Below, one piece after another: positions 23,312 to 34,432 of a stretch of 64,000 nt of DNA. Numbering within the stretch: the stretch's first letter is position 1; each line of letters opens with the position of its first letter. The position numbers and the translations under genes were made by a program. The notes under the pieces are model-generated. The model worked only from the letters and a program-made list of their open reading frames with translations, did no database searches and was not told the origin of the DNA. This stretch comes from Euglena gracilis (Eukaryota > Euglenida > Euglenophyceae > Euglenales): contig CP154956.1 in the NCBI GenBank assembly GCA_039621445.1, forward strand, positions 24,540,743 through 24,604,742, written 5' to 3'.

Positions 23312-23475
23312 ATTGGCCCCTACAGGGTACCAGCTACCCCAAAGAGCCGCCCAACTAGGGTTAAAAACATGGGGGGACCCGAGCGAGGCGCCGAAGGTGC
23401 CTCGCTCGGGTCCCCCCATGTTTTTAACCCTAGTTGGGCGGCTCTTTGGGGTAGCTGGTACCCTGTAGGGGCCAA
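23312..23475. repeat. Near-perfect 77-bp-arm hairpin
   Basis: The arms starting attggcccctacagggtacc and ending in its complement match almost base for base around a short centre (gccgaaggt). Confidence 0.9.
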
Positions 23476-23523
23476 TATTATACATATTTGGTGGGTCTCC
23501 CTTATTCAGGCTGAATAAGGGGG

Positions 23524-23732
23524 ATACCACCCCCCCCCCCCTTTATTTGAGCACACCCACGGGCCAAAGGGCCCCCCAAATGCTCAAATAAGGGGGGGGT
23601 CAAACAAGGGGGGATCAAAAATTCCTTTAGAAATAGGGCAAAAAAAAATTTCGGCGCCTTCGACGCATGAAATTTTTTTTCCCGGACCCAAATGCTCAAT
23701 TAAGAGGGGGGGGTCAAATAAAGGGGGGTACC
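23524..23732. mobile_element. Poly-C/G foldback (word TTATTTGAGC), copy 1
   Basis: Starts tacca plus a C run and ttatttgagc, with the inverse gctcaaataa plus a G run, and ends in a G run plus ggta. Near-copies lie at 34433-34660 and about 38340-38510. Confidence 0.6.
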
Positions 23733-23829
23733 CACTAAATATCTAAATGTGTGGGACCCCATCCCACACGAAACAGGGCAGGCGCTGGGTCACCCGTGTT
23801 CAGGCTGAATACGGGTGATGTTCCGTTTT

Positions 23830-24960
23830 CATTTTTGATGCATTCCACTTTGCAGTGTCCTACCTTCTCCGCGTCTGTAGTGGCCTTTTTTTTGATAATT
23901 GCCAAGCGGGCAGCCAACATCCTGGAACGGTCCCTCCCCAAACCCCCCCAAATGGCAGATTTCCTGCGCACACTGCACCGCTGTGGGGATCAACAGCAGG
24001 CTGGTCCTGCTGTTGATCCCACCCACGGCACTCTCCTTGGTCAGGCAGCAAAGAAACCGTCCGGCACAGAAAATGTGGAAAAGACAGTTCTGAAAAACAT
24101 CTTCAACTTTGAAGCTGTTTGTGAGGCCCTGAACGCAACATATTCTGAGCTGGACGACTTTTTCTGCACCTGGGCAGGGTGGGTGTTGGATCCTGCCCTC
24201 CTGTCGGACGACCGCGGGGTCGCCCAACAGGCAGAAGCGCAGAGACAGGCTCAGTGTGCGGGGAAATTGTCATGGAGATGAAGTCTGCAAATACATTCCG
24301 CGGCTACGCGAACGCCGTGACTCGGCTGTGCTCGCAGCAGAGTCCGGAGGTTCCCATCGTGTGCTCCACCTCAACACAGGGGGGTTGGTACACCCCTCCC
24401 CCCCCTCTCCGAGGGGCTCGCCACGCCATTCCCCCCTCCCCTGGCCGGACCCCCTCGCCACGCCACCTGTTACATTTTTGATTTTGCAACCATGGTACAC
24501 CCCCCCCATCCGAGATCCCCTCGCCACGCCATTTTCCCGCCATTCCCCCCCCCCCTATTCGGACCCCCTCGCCACGGCGTACCAACCCCCCACAGTTCCC
24601 TCGGTTCAGTTGCCTGTTTCAGGCAGCTTTGACCCGGGAGAAGGCAGTGAAGGCCGCGAACCAGGCTGCGAACCCCAGCGAGGAAGTTCTGCAAGACGCA
24701 GAACTTAGTCGCGTTGTGACCTCCAATGACTTTGCCCGGGCTTTTGAGAATCAGCGTGCGAACATTCTCATTTTCAGCTACATCATGGGGTACAGAAGTG
24801 AGGTGTTGCGCTGCTTGGAGGTGGGGTCATGACCGAGAGCCTGACACCCGAGGGAAAAAGAATACTCACGGTTGCGGTTGGATCGATGAAAAATCACCCG
24901 GCCACGTTCACATGTTTAGTGTCTTTCCAGCGTTTGCAACTGCAATGGCTCCATGATGAT
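23830..24960 (+). pseudogene. Tyrosine-recombinase-like gene, copy i (broken)
   Basis: The N-terminal part has DPTHGTLLGQAAKK, then YSELDDFFCTWAGWVLDPAL. After a frameshift near 24250, ANTFRGYANAVTRLCSQQ resembles the SAM-like core-binding domain of tyrosine recombinases. A 211-bp TIR element interrupts it at 24380; beyond it the protein resumes with FSCLFQAALTREKAV and ends FENQRANILIFSYIMGYRSE, where the Arg could be the first catalytic Arg. The HxxR and Tyr motifs are not visible because a poly-C element follows. DIRS-like and Crypton elements carry such enzymes. The family call rests on fold-level pattern and on conservation among four copies. Confidence 0.5.
24380..24590. mobile_element. 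211-bp TIR element with 5-bp TSD inside the recombinase-like gene
   Basis: The ends gggggttggtac and gtaccaaccccc are inverse, flanked by the direct repeat cacag (24375-24379 and 24591-24595). Removing the element and one repeat joins the two coding parts in frame, giving VCSTSTQ followed by FPRFSCLF, which aligns with the uninterrupted copy at 26-27 kb. Confidence 0.75.
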
Positions 24961-24975
24961 ATCCTGAGACAGCCC

Positions 24976-25296
24976 ACCATGCCCCCCCCCCCCCCGAGTT
25001 AGTCACCCCCCTATTAGTCAGTCACCTTTGGGCCCCAGGCAAAAAAAATTTCCGAAGGGAAATATTTTTCTGTGAAAAAAACGCCAAAATTGGACACCCA
25101 CAATTTTTTGCTTGTTGCCATCCATGAGAAGTGCCCTGGAATTCCCAAAAACAACCTTGAAACCCCCCAAGACTTTGGGTGGGGGGCAAAATTTGGGCAA
25201 AAATTGCTCCCCCCCCCCCGAGTTAGTCACCCCCCCCCCCTATTAGTCACCCTGGCGGAATTTCCCTTCCAGGGGGGGTGACTAACTGGGGGGGGG
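24976..25296. mobile_element. Poly-C/G foldback (word TTAGTCAC)
   Basis: Starts accatg plus a C run and gagttagtcac, contains ctattagtcac twice more, and ends gtgactaac plus a G run and caaggta. It cuts off the 3' part of recombinase-like copy i. Confidence 0.55.
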
Positions 25297-25629
25297 GCAA
25301 GGTAATCAAAATTTGTTACCCCTTGCCATTTTTCACTTGCTCTGTATATTGTGGATCGGGGTCCCACAATATACAGGCTGTGTCCCACACATTTTCAACA
25401 AAATGTGTGGGACCCCATCCCACTCTTATACAGGGCAGGGTCCCACGATTACACGGTATATAACGTGAGTAAGCCCACAAAATACAGGGCAGGCGATCGG
25501 GCACGGGAAAACGCATTTTTTTTGCAGGGCGCCTTCGGCACCCTAGGTAGGGCGCCCCCCCCCCCAATACAAATTTATTTATGTTTTGCAGGGTTTGGCA
25601 AGGGTTTGGATGCTTCTGAAATGGAAAAC

Positions 25630-25880
25630 CATAGAGGTCGTTTCTACCGACCACATGGTCGGCCTGACCACCATTTGGTCCGGTTGACCATATGGTTGGC
25701 AGCAACAACCGCTTTTGACTATAGGTCGGGCCGACCTGGTCGGCCCGACCTATAGTCAAAAGTCCTTTGAAAAAAGGGGGGGTATTGCGGGACAGTGGCC
25801 ATTTCTGTCGACCACCAGAGGTTGATAACAGCATGGTCGGGCCGACCATGGTTGGGCCGACCATAGGTCGGCCCGACCAC
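25630..25880. repeat. Palindromic GGTCGGGCCGACC repeats
   Basis: Short palindromes built on ggtcgggccgacc and ggttgggccgacc recur several times, including an inverted pair centred near 25740. Confidence 0.75.
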
Positions 25881-26024
25881 CAGAAGTAGCATGGCCAATA
25901 TTCCGCCCGGGGCCGACACCCCCGGGGGGGTATTTATCGGAAAATGGGCACCAGACACCCCCCCCCCCACTTGAAACCGTGGATGGGGGCTCTGGTTTCA
26001 CGCCCGAACGGGCGGGAAATTTCC

Positions 26025-26240
26025 TCCCCGAACCGGTGTCCCAGACACCGGTTCGGGCGGGAAACCGGTGTCTGGGAGTGAATCAACCATGCAATACCAC
26101 CTCCCCCCCCTAATTGAACCCCCCCCCTAATTGACCAAACGCCCCGGGGAAATTTTTTTCACCCCCCCCCCTTAATTGACTGCCCGGGGGGGATTGCGTG
26201 TTAATTGACGGTACTCCCCCCCTAATTGACGGCACCCCCC
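26025..26240. repeat. ACCGGTTCGGG palindrome and poly-C foldback (word TAATTGAC)
   Basis: A palindrome of gaaccggtgtc/gacaccggttc is followed by C and G runs alternating with taattgac. No coding capacity. Confidence 0.5.
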
Positions 26241-26246
26241 CAAAGC

Positions 26247-27365
26247 TCAGAGCGAAGTGAAAATCGGTGTGCTGAGTTGTGAACCAAACGGTAACAATAG
26301 TTTAACAGGGAAATCGGCGCGCGAGATCTTTGAAGACAATCGCACGGTCCAGGACATCCCGTGCCCAGGTTGCTGCCCCATGGAACGTGGCACAAGTTGC
26401 CTGGACAGAGCCTGGAACCTTGTTGAAAGTTGCAGCCGAACGTCAAAAAGGCACGGGATTGGCAGCATCAGGCAGGCTCGCCTTTTGCCGTCGCCAAGCC
26501 TCCACCCCGCAAAGTTTTGGGTTGTCTCGGGGCAGCATGAGCTGCTCCCGGAGCGGCTTTTTGGCGTTCTGTTGATTGCTTTGGCACGCTTTTTGTTTTG
26601 GATATTTCACCAAAACTTCGCTCACACCCTCCCGCTCTGACGGGTGAAAACACCGCACCGTCAGCTCCGCAAATGTCTCAGGCCTTTGGCCCAAGTTGTA
26701 GGCAATCAACAGGATATTCATCCTCTGGCTCTCCAAAAAGTTGGTCCAGGTTGTCAGGCCAAAGAGGCGCATAATTTCCTCCCCGGATACTATCGCGCCC
26801 CTCCTCTTCTTCGGCCTTTTGCTTCCTCTCCCGAAGAGAAGCAGCGCTGAAAAAACCACAAAACTGCGGATAATGTGGCTGCACCGAAGGCACAAACAAG
26901 CCGACACGGGTGGGCAATTCCCTATACAATGCAGCCAAAGCGTTGACCATGGTGGTCAACGTGGAGGGGTACCAGGACCGATCCTGGACCTTGGCAGAAG
27001 CACAAATTTCTTTGTGTTGGGCGGCGGCTGCCTGCTGCTTCTCGTCACCGCGATCAAAAAGGCACGTGACCTTTACTGTCCAAAGAGCAAATGCCAACCA
27101 GTCAGTCGTCCAGTTTGTCAAACGTTGCCCCACGCAGCTCGCAAACCTTTTGGAAATCCCGGGCAGCTGAAAGCGCCACCATTTTGCCTTTCGTAAGACC
27201 ACCACGAGGGCAACTGTTGACAAACATATCCCCAAACAAAAGTGAGTGGGCTGCTGGCGTTTCCCGAGGTGCGGCGGCAGCCTCAAGACCAGCCAAAAGT
27301 TCTCCCGGTGTGGGGGGTTGGGCCAGCGCACTGGTGCATACGGTAGTCACTTTGCCGGCGAACAT
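26247..27365 (-). pseudogene. Tyrosine-recombinase-like gene, copy ii (frameshifted)
   Basis: On the - strand the protein runs ARDFQKVCELRGATFDKLDD (27102-27365), then WYPSTLTTMVNALAALYREL and PQFCGFFSAASLRERKQKAE (26678-27331), then FLESQRMNILLIAYNLGQRP ETFAELTVRCF (26443-26907). The last part resembles the helix carrying the first catalytic Arg of tyrosine recombinases. The downstream stretch to 26247 is frameshifted, and HxxR and Tyr are not identified. It matches copy i along its length and is the least interrupted of the four. Confidence 0.5.
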
Positions 27366-27457
27366 TGAGAAAAACCTGTTAAGAATAGCAGTTCATGACC
27401 GTGTGTCCCTAGAAGCCGGTTCGGGCGTGAAACCAGAGCCCCCGATACACGGTTTCT

Positions 27458-27505
27458 TACCAGGAAAACCGGGGGCGCCGAAGGCGCCCCCGGTTTTCCT
27501 GGTGA
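27458..27505. repeat. Perfect 21-bp-arm hairpin
   Basis: accaggaaaaccgggggcgc and its complement flank a tiny loop. The centre gcgccgaaggcgcc recurs at the tips of other hairpins in this window. Confidence 0.85.
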
Positions 27506-27654
27506 AAAAGCGGGATCAGAACACAAAACAATGTTAAAACCGTGTTAAGAGTCCACGATGTATACCGGTAGTGAAAACCGTGTTCAAGTCCACGTGATTC
27601 GCGCAAAAAAAATGGCGGTTATAGTAAACACATGAACAAAAATGGAGTACCTTG

Positions 27655-27668
27655 GAGGCTAGGCACAG

Positions 27669-27708
<40 letters not shown>

Positions 27709-28226
27709 GAGCGGCCGCGCGGGCGGCCGCACAGGGGGAGGGGGGGGAGGGGGGTCCGAGGGCGGCCGCGCGGGCGGAACGCATCCTAAAATCGGTGATT
27801 CTCGGCTCCAAAAGTGGTCATTTTTTGCCATTCTTGGGCCATTTTTGACCAAAACAGTGCTTTGTTCGCCGCGCGCAGAGCGCGCTGCCCCCAAATTTGC
27901 CATTTTGTGTCCGAAANTGGTCATTTTTGGTCATTTTTGGCCTCAAAAATCGCGATTTTTTCACCAACATTTTTTTCTTGGCTATGCCAGGCACAGGGGC
28001 GGGAGGAGCGGGGGGGCGGTGGTTTGGCGCGACAACTGGGGGAGGACGGAGATTGAGGGACCAACATCGTTTCCTCCCACCTCGATCCGTACACATGGCT
28101 TCTTCTCGTTTTGTGTCCCTCTCCTTTCCCTTCTTCGTCAAGAGAGGGAGGCGCCGCGCAGGGGCCGCGCGGGGGGGGGGGAGGGGGGGGGGGTCCGGAC
28201 CCCCCCGAGTCGGCGCGCCTAGCCTC
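27655..28226. mobile_element. TIR element, inverted copy of the one at 12791 (5-bp TSD)
   Basis: Ends gaggctaggc and gcctagcctc, flanked by ccttg at 27650-27654 and 28227-28231. It is in the opposite orientation to the 12.8-kb copy. Near its left end it contains a run of nearly 50 G residues, and there is one undetermined base at 27917. Confidence 0.8.
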
Positions 28227-28235
28227 CCTTGGTAG

Positions 28236-28445
28236 ATTGCAATTGTACCGTGTTACAAACACGGTACAATGCAAATGTACCGTGTTTGTAACACGTGTAC
28301 ATTGTACGGAAAACGTGTTTACTCTTTTTGGTAACACGTGTACACTGCAGGAAAGCGTGTTTACTCTTTTGGTAACACGTGTACATTGTACGGAAAGTGT
28401 GTTTACACTTTTTGGTAACACGTGTACATTACACTAAAACGTGTT
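28236..28445. repeat. ~43-bp minisatellite (AACACGTGTACA)
   Basis: About five units containing aacacgtgtacattg and cgtgtttactctttttgg. A second cluster lies at 29517-29720. Confidence 0.85.
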
Positions 28446-28572
28446 TCAAAATCGCCTTCACACCCTTCACAGCCATGTTGCGCCTGGCTAACCTCGCTGA
28501 GGGCCCACATGCCTGCCCCTCCCACTGTTAAGCAGTTTGTGGAAGCCCTCCAAAAGGTGAAATATCCATCCA

Positions 28573-28974
28573 TTACCGTCGCGACCGCATGGCTGCCCTG
28601 AATTGCTTTACAGAATAACTTGACCCCCCCCATACTGGTGAACGGAAGCAAGAAGCAACGCAGCGGTGGGAAGTTGGCATATTGTGGGGGGGGGGTATGC
28701 AGACCAGGGGCAAAGAAAGCAAGGAATTTGGGTACGGTAATTGAGAAGCAGATGAGGCCACAATTGGAGGTCCGTCACGGTCTGACACTTTATACAAAAA
28801 AACAAGGGCATTGAGGTATGTACGGAAAGACAAAACAGGCATGGAACGACCCCGAAAATCTGTTCCAGCTCTCTCCGTACGGGCAGCAACGCAGGTGAGT
28901 TGTTGCTCGGGTGTTGCGTACAACACACGAGCATCAATGCACCAGCGGGCCCACCCCCAAAAACAGTCGTCCAA
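28573..28974 (-). pseudogene. Tyrosine-recombinase-like fragment, copy iii
   Basis: DDCFWGWARWCIDARVLYAT is followed by VLSFRTYLNALVFLYKVSDR. These align with ELDDFFCTWAGWVLDPALLS and TFRGYANAVTRLCSQQ of copy i. Only the N-terminal and core-binding regions are visible. Confidence 0.45.
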
Positions 28975-29008
28975 CGTGTCGTGTTGTACCCCATGGGCTG
29001 CGCAAACC

Positions 29009-29460
29009 CCATGTAACGTGACCCCCCCCCCAATATGTCACCCACCCCTAATTGTCGCCCCCCCCCCTTGGGGGGCGACAATTAGGGGTGGGGGTACCCT
29101 GGACCCATGGAAAATTGAGTAACCCCACCCCTAATTGTCACCCCCCCCTGATTGTCGCCAAGTGGGGTCAAAACGCTCCCTGGGGGGTGCCATGTAACGT
29201 GACCCCCCCCCCCTATTTGTCCCCCCCCCCCTAATTGGCCAGAGCCCAGGTGGCCAATTAGGGGGGGGGTACTCATTTCAAGGGAAAATGCCTTTATTCG
29301 GGTGTTTACGGGGGTTCGCGACTATGAAGGACGGGGTCCAGGTGGCCAATTAGGGGGGGGGTTAGGGGTAACCCCCCCCCTAATTGCCCCCCCCAATTGG
29401 CCAGAAGGGGGGTCCGGGCCGCCTAGAGGGCGGCCAAATAGGGGGGGGGGTGTTGGTATG
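29009..29460. mobile_element. Cluster of poly-C/G foldbacks (words TAATTGTC and TAATTGGCC)
   Basis: At least three units of C run, taattggcc or taattgtc, complement and G run lie head to tail. The last, 29280-29460, has an inverted copy at about 30310-30500. Confidence 0.55.
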
Positions 29461-29516
29461 TCCATCGTTCCATGCATTCTGGTTATGCTGTAACCCTATG
29501 GAATATTTTTCATTTA

Positions 29517-29720
29517 TAACACGGTACAATGCAAATGTACCGTGTTTGTAACACGTGTACACTGCAGGAAAGCGTGTTTACTCTTTTGGTAACGTGTACA
29601 TTGCACGGAAAGCGTGTTTACCCTTTTTGGTAACACGTGTACATTGCAGGAAAGCGTGTTACAAACACGTGTACACCACCGCTGTACACGTGGACTGAAC
29701 ACGGTTTTCACGGCTGGTGT
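29517..29720. repeat. ~43-bp minisatellite, second cluster
   Basis: Same unit and orientation as 28236-28445, about four to five copies. Confidence 0.85.
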
Positions 29721-29790
29721 ACATCGTGGACTTAACACGGTTTCAAGTTCCGGTTTGTTTTAAGTCAAGTCAAAGCCCCGAAAGTGCCCA

Positions 29791-30269
29791 TAGGGCTGTT
29801 TCGATTAATCGATTAATCGAATTATCGTTCGTCATCGACGATTAATCGAATCGTTCGGCCCATGGCGATTAATCGTTCATTGTGGATGTAAACCACAATA
29901 GGCACAACATTTGTTGAACTCAACAATAATTTGTGGGCTAGTCAGTCAGATAGCACACTACTTGTTGGTACACCATGAAAACTGTTAAAAGTGGCCAAAG
30001 AGGTGGCGAACGTGCCCGTGAAACATCGCGCGATTCTGATTAAGATACAGCAGTTCCTAATAAGCTTCGTTCTGCCATGTCGACAGAGAATGAAACAAAA
30101 ATTCATCAGCGGGCACACAAAGAAATTGTCTATGTTCGATATTCTAATTTCTCAGGCAGATTTCATTGTCAAAAATCGGGAGGGACCAATTAATCGTTAA
30201 TCGTCCGGACACCCCGATTAATCGCGATTAGTCGTTCGCCAGCCCGAAACGATTAATTGGCACAACCCT
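29791..30269. mobile_element. hAT-like MITE, 8-bp TSD
   Basis: Left end tagggctgtttcgattaatc; right end gattaattggcacaaccct, the imperfect inverse. The direct repeat agtgccca flanks it at 29783-29790 and 30270-30277. The subterminal regions are dense in cgattaatcg words. TAGGG-type termini with an 8-bp TSD are characteristic of hAT elements. There is no transposase in its 479 bp. Confidence 0.78.
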
Positions 30270-30309
30270 AGTGCCCAAAACCATGGCGTGAAGCACATCC
30301 CCGAATTAC

Positions 30310-30500
30310 CAACACCCCCCCCCCCCTATTTGGCCGCCCTCCGGGCGGCCCGGACCCCCCTTCTGGCCAATTAGGGGGGGGGACAATTAGGGGGGGGTTA
30401 CCCCTAACCCCCCCCCTAATTGGCCACCTGGACCCTGTCCTTCACGAACCCCGTCGTTCGTCGCGAACCCCCGTAAACACCCGAATAAAGGCATTTTCCC
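30310..30500. mobile_element. Inverted copy of the 29280-29460 poly-C foldback
   Basis: The sequence from a C run with tatttggccgccc to acacccgaataaaggcattt is the reverse complement of 29280-29460. The pair brackets the minisatellite and the hAT-like MITE. Confidence 0.75.
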
Positions 30501-30589
30501 TTAAAACCTATTTTCTGGGCCCGACGCCTGTCTTGAAATTCTACTGACATTAACGGATTTCAAGCTGAAATTGTTTATGTCGGTCGATT

Positions 30590-30725
30590 TCCATTCAGGC
30601 GCCCGTTTATGTCGGTCGATTTCCATTCAGGCGCCCGTTTATGTCGGTCGATTTCCATTCAGGCGCCCGTTTATGACAGTCGATTTCCATTCAGGCGCCT
30701 GTTTATGAAAGTCGATTTCCATTCC
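30590..30725. repeat. 32-bp minisatellite, array 1
   Basis: Four units of gtttatgtcggtcgatttcc followed by attcaggcgccc. The same unit recurs at 31430-31600, 33355-33500 and 36505-36600, inverted in the last two. Confidence 0.9.
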
Positions 30726-31429
30726 ATTGAAATCTGTTGCTAGTCAGATTGGGAATTTTTAGTGATTTTTTGGACATTTTGTATTTCCATTTTTTTCGAC
30801 ATTTTTGGTCCTATGGGGTTGTGGAGGAGTTATGGATCAGACAAAAACCAAATTTTGTGGCCAGGTGATCACAGCTGGCTGAACTTTGGATGGAACAGAC
30901 GGAAGGACGGTACTTAAGATTATTATTTTCTGGATCTTCAGAAAAAGCATTCGGCATATTTGTCCTGAACCAGTTGTCATCACTGGTCATCTAAAAGAAA
31001 AGCTTTCGGGTGAGGAGTTATTTCAATGTCAACCCTATTTTCTGGGCTCCACGCCTGTATTGCAATTATATTGACATCATCGGATTTCGGGCCAAGGCTG
31101 TGTTCATAGCAAAAGGCTGTGTTCATGGCTTTGGTCAAAATCTGTGTTTGTAATAAAACGCAGACTCTGGCCTGAGTCTCTGTTTCGAAACGCTGAGTCT
31201 GTTATTCGGCCTGAGTCTGCGTTTCGAAACGCAGACTCAGGTCAGAGTCTGCGTTTAAGAAGCAGTTCTTGATATAGAGATTGAAAAAAAGAAAAAAGCA
31301 TTCCGAAAAAAAGAGACAAAATGTTGGTCGACATTAACAGGTTTCAGGCTGAAACTGAAAATGTCCCAAAACGGAACAAAAAGGCATTCAAAAAAGGAAA
31401 CAAAAGGTTGGTCGATTTCCAAGACATCG

Positions 31430-31600
31430 GAAACCGTTTATGTCAGTCGATTTCCATTCAGGCGCCCGTTTATGACAGTCGATTTCCATTCAGGCGCCCG
31501 TTTATGTCAGTCGATTTCCATTCAGGCGCCCGTTTATGTCGGTCGATTTCCATTCAGGCGCCGTTTATGTCAGTCGATTTCCATTCAGGCGCCCGTTAAT
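31430..31600. repeat. 32-bp minisatellite, array 2
   Basis: Five units of the gtttatgtcagtcgatttcc type, same orientation as array 1. Confidence 0.9.
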
Positions 31601-31696
31601 GGGCCAAAAACCACTTTTTTGACCATATTTCCGTCCAGGCGGTTCGGTCGAATGAATATCAAGACAGGCGTCGGGCCCAGACAAAATAGGTTTTAG

Positions 31697-31800
31697 AAAA
31701 ATCGACCGACACTAACAGATTCAGCAGGGGCGCCGGGCGGCTCGCTTCGCTCGCTCGCGCCCGGCGCCCCTGCTGAATCTGTTAGTGTCGGTCGATTTTT
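31697..31800. repeat. Hairpin with ~43-bp arms
   Basis: aaaaatcgaccgacactaac opens the left arm and its complement closes the right arm. The loop is ctcgcttcgctcgctcg-like. Confidence 0.9.
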
Positions 31801-31809
31801 GTATAGAAA

Positions 31810-31905
31810 TGAGTAACCCCCCCCCCCTAATTGGCCACCTGGGTTCTGGCCAATTAGGGGGGGGGGGGACAAACAGGGGGGGGTCACGTTACAGGGCAGG
31901 CGCCG
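31810..31905. mobile_element. Poly-C/G foldback (word TAATTGGCCA)
   Basis: gtaa plus a C run and taattggcca, its complement tggccaatta plus a G run, then acaaac, another G run and tcacgtta. It is flanked by the hairpin and by an acacggtt-type repeat. Confidence 0.5.
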
Positions 31906-32269
31906 GGCCTCTTTGAACACGGTTACAGAAAAAACGTGGGTTATAACCCGATTACAGGGCTTGACAAACCTTTTTTATGACGTTTTGTTCCATTTTCCAC
32001 CCCTCCTTTCTTGTAGTTTCTATGTTCGGCATAAGAAAACCCTTCGCGTCTTCCTCAGCCATGATGCGCCTAGAACTCACTGCCCCGGCCCAGGGGGCCA
32101 CCGATCCGCTGCGCCAGAATGACTTGAAAATCGGTGTCCATGTTGGCCCCAACGGGTCAACATGGGGCCTACTCCGGGGGTGGGCATGTTGGCCCCAACA
32201 GCCTGGGGGGTGGGCGGGTTGGTAGGTTTTTTTTATCATTGCCACCTATTGTAACCTATTTGTGTTTTT

Positions 32270-33010
32270 TTTTCAGTCAAGCTTGTGAGATGAGGTCCAC
32301 CCATGAGCAAAACACCCCGCCCCCCCCCCCCGTGTCGTACGACCACCCCTCATTTACGACCACCCCCCCGGTCACAAGTTGCAGGTTATGGGGGTGTTAT
32401 GACCCCCCCCGGTCACAGGTTGCAGGGTGCGAATTTTTTTTTGTATTTTTTGAACGTTCCATAGCTGTGTGTCGTTGCTTTTCATGCAGGTTATTCCCAT
32501 GTTCCCTACCGGTGCCCATGTCTTGTACACCGGCAGTGATGGCTCAAAGGCCTCTGCGGTTGTGCAAGGCCCCTCTCCTTTTGGGGAACGTTACCTTTGC
32601 CAGAACGATGCTTGCCTTTATCTGATGGAGTGTGATTCACAAGATATTTTTAAAGTGAACAATGGACAACAATGGCAACAAAAAACAAATATCCAGGCAA
32701 AAATAAAGTGAATTGAATTTTTTTTGCATTCGATTCTTTTTGATCCTTCCCGGCGTTTGTTGGCGGCTTGGGTCCGGGAGGCATGGCAGAAGATTCCCGA
32801 CTCTGACCTTGTGGCTGCATCGAAAAAACGGTTTCTACACTGTACCTGTAGAGGAGTAGAAAGACAAGCATCGTTTGGGTCTCTGAAGTCTTTTTCATTT
32901 CACAAACTCCATTTCTTTCTGCCGTACACCGTTGTGTACCTTCTGGAGCAGCCTTCTGGTGCTTCACCCACAAACATTGGAGCTGCCGTCGTTTGGGCAA
33001 CCTCCATTTA
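32270..33010 (+). pseudogene. Transposase-like fragment (pogo/DDE_1 C-terminal motif)
   Basis: At about 32740-32860 the + strand reads LLAAWVREAWQKIPDSDLVA. The pattern W-V-x2-A-W-x2-I-x4-(L/I) resembles the C-terminal end of pogo/Tigger DDE_1 transposases. The upstream frame 32469-32711 (FPTGAHVLYTGSDGSKASAV) has no domain I recognise. The DDE core is missing, so only a remnant is claimed. Confidence 0.35.
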
Positions 33011-33354
33011 AAGTATTTCTGCTTTTCGCTGTGCTTTGCCACCGGGGATGTGCCACCCACGAGGTGGTTAACACCACCTTACCTACCGGAAACGGCCATT
33101 TTCAATGAAAATTTTCTCGGTCTGGCCCGGACCCCTATCCCCCCCGGGGGGGGGGTGTGCCTGCTAGGGGCAGGCACCTTATAGCACCCCCCCCTCCCCC
33201 CCCCCCCCGGTTGGTAAGCACAAGCATGGCCCCCTGCTGAATCTGTTAGTGTCGGTCGATTTTTCTAAAACCTATTTTGTCTGGGCCCGACGCCTGTCTT
33301 GAAATTCATTCGACCGAACCGTCTGGACGGAAATATGGCGAAAAAAGTGGTTTT

Positions 33355-33500
33355 TGGCCCATAAACGGGCGCCTGAATGGAAATCGGCCGACATAAACGG
33401 GCGCCTGAATGGAAATCGACCGACATAAACGGGCGCCTGAATGGAAATCGACCGACATAAACGGGCGCCTGAATGGAAATCGACTGACATAAACGGATTC
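33355..33500. repeat. 32-bp minisatellite, array 3 (inverted)
   Basis: Units of gggcgcctgaatggaaatcg, the reverse complement of arrays 1 and 2. Confidence 0.9.
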
Positions 33501-33596
33501 CGATGTCATGGAAATCGACCAACCTTTTGTGTCCTTTTTCTGAATGCTTTTTTGTTCCGGTTTGGGACATTGTCAATTTCAGCCTGAAATCTGTTA

Positions 33597-34012
33597 CCCC
33601 CCCCCCCCTAGTCGTACGACCACCCCTCATTTATGACCACCCCCCGGTCACAGGTTGCAGGTCATGGGGGTGTTATGACCACCCCCCCCGGTCACAGGTT
33701 GCAGGTTGCGAAAAATTTAACCCCCAAAAATAAGTCCCCCCCCTGGCCGGTCCGAGCAAAAATCCATGAAATGGACCCCCCCAAAATAAGGTCCCCCCTG
33801 CCGGCGCGAAGCGCCGGATTTTTGAAAAATGGGACATTTTGGGGGGGGTAAATCTGCCATTTTGGGACAGTTTTCACACACACTTCTACGACCGCCCCCT
33901 CATCTATGACCACCCCCCGGTCACAGGTTGCAGGTTATGGGGGTGTTATGACCACCCCCCCCCGGTCACAGGTTGCAGGAACCCGGTCATACGACTAGGG
34001 GGGGGGGGTAAT
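33597..34012. mobile_element. Foldback element (CCCTAGTCGTACGAC ends), copy 1
   Basis: C run plus tagtcgtacgacc on the left and its near-inverse ggtcatacgacta plus a G run on the right. Both sides are flanked by TA, a possible 2-bp TSD. Inside, cggtcacaggttgcagg repeats next to ttatgacc words, around an aaaataagtcccccc core. A related copy is at 59289-59535. Confidence 0.6.
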
Positions 34013-34432
34013 GTCGACCAAACTTTTTTCTCATTTTTCTGAATGCTTTTTTCTTCCATTTTGACAGAATAGAATAATAACAATAGAAATTCCAATACAG
34101 GCGTCGAGCCCAGAAAACAGGTTAAAAACGTGTTCAGCCCGCCAAATGCCTGCCCTGAAATTCGTGGTCATGAACACGTTTTCCACGAGGGCATTTGTGG
34201 TAATGACACGTTTTCCATTAAGGCATCCGTGGTCAGGCACGTTTTCTATTAAGGCATCTGTGGCAATGACACGTTTTCCATTAGGGCATCTGTGGTCAGG
34301 CACGTTTTCCATTAGGGCATCTGTGGCAATCAAAAAATCGTTGTCATGAAAATTCGGCGACAGGTTGAGAGGCCGGGTGGTCCTCTACCCTAGATTAGGT
34401 AGGTCTAGACTAGACTAGACTGGACTAGACTA

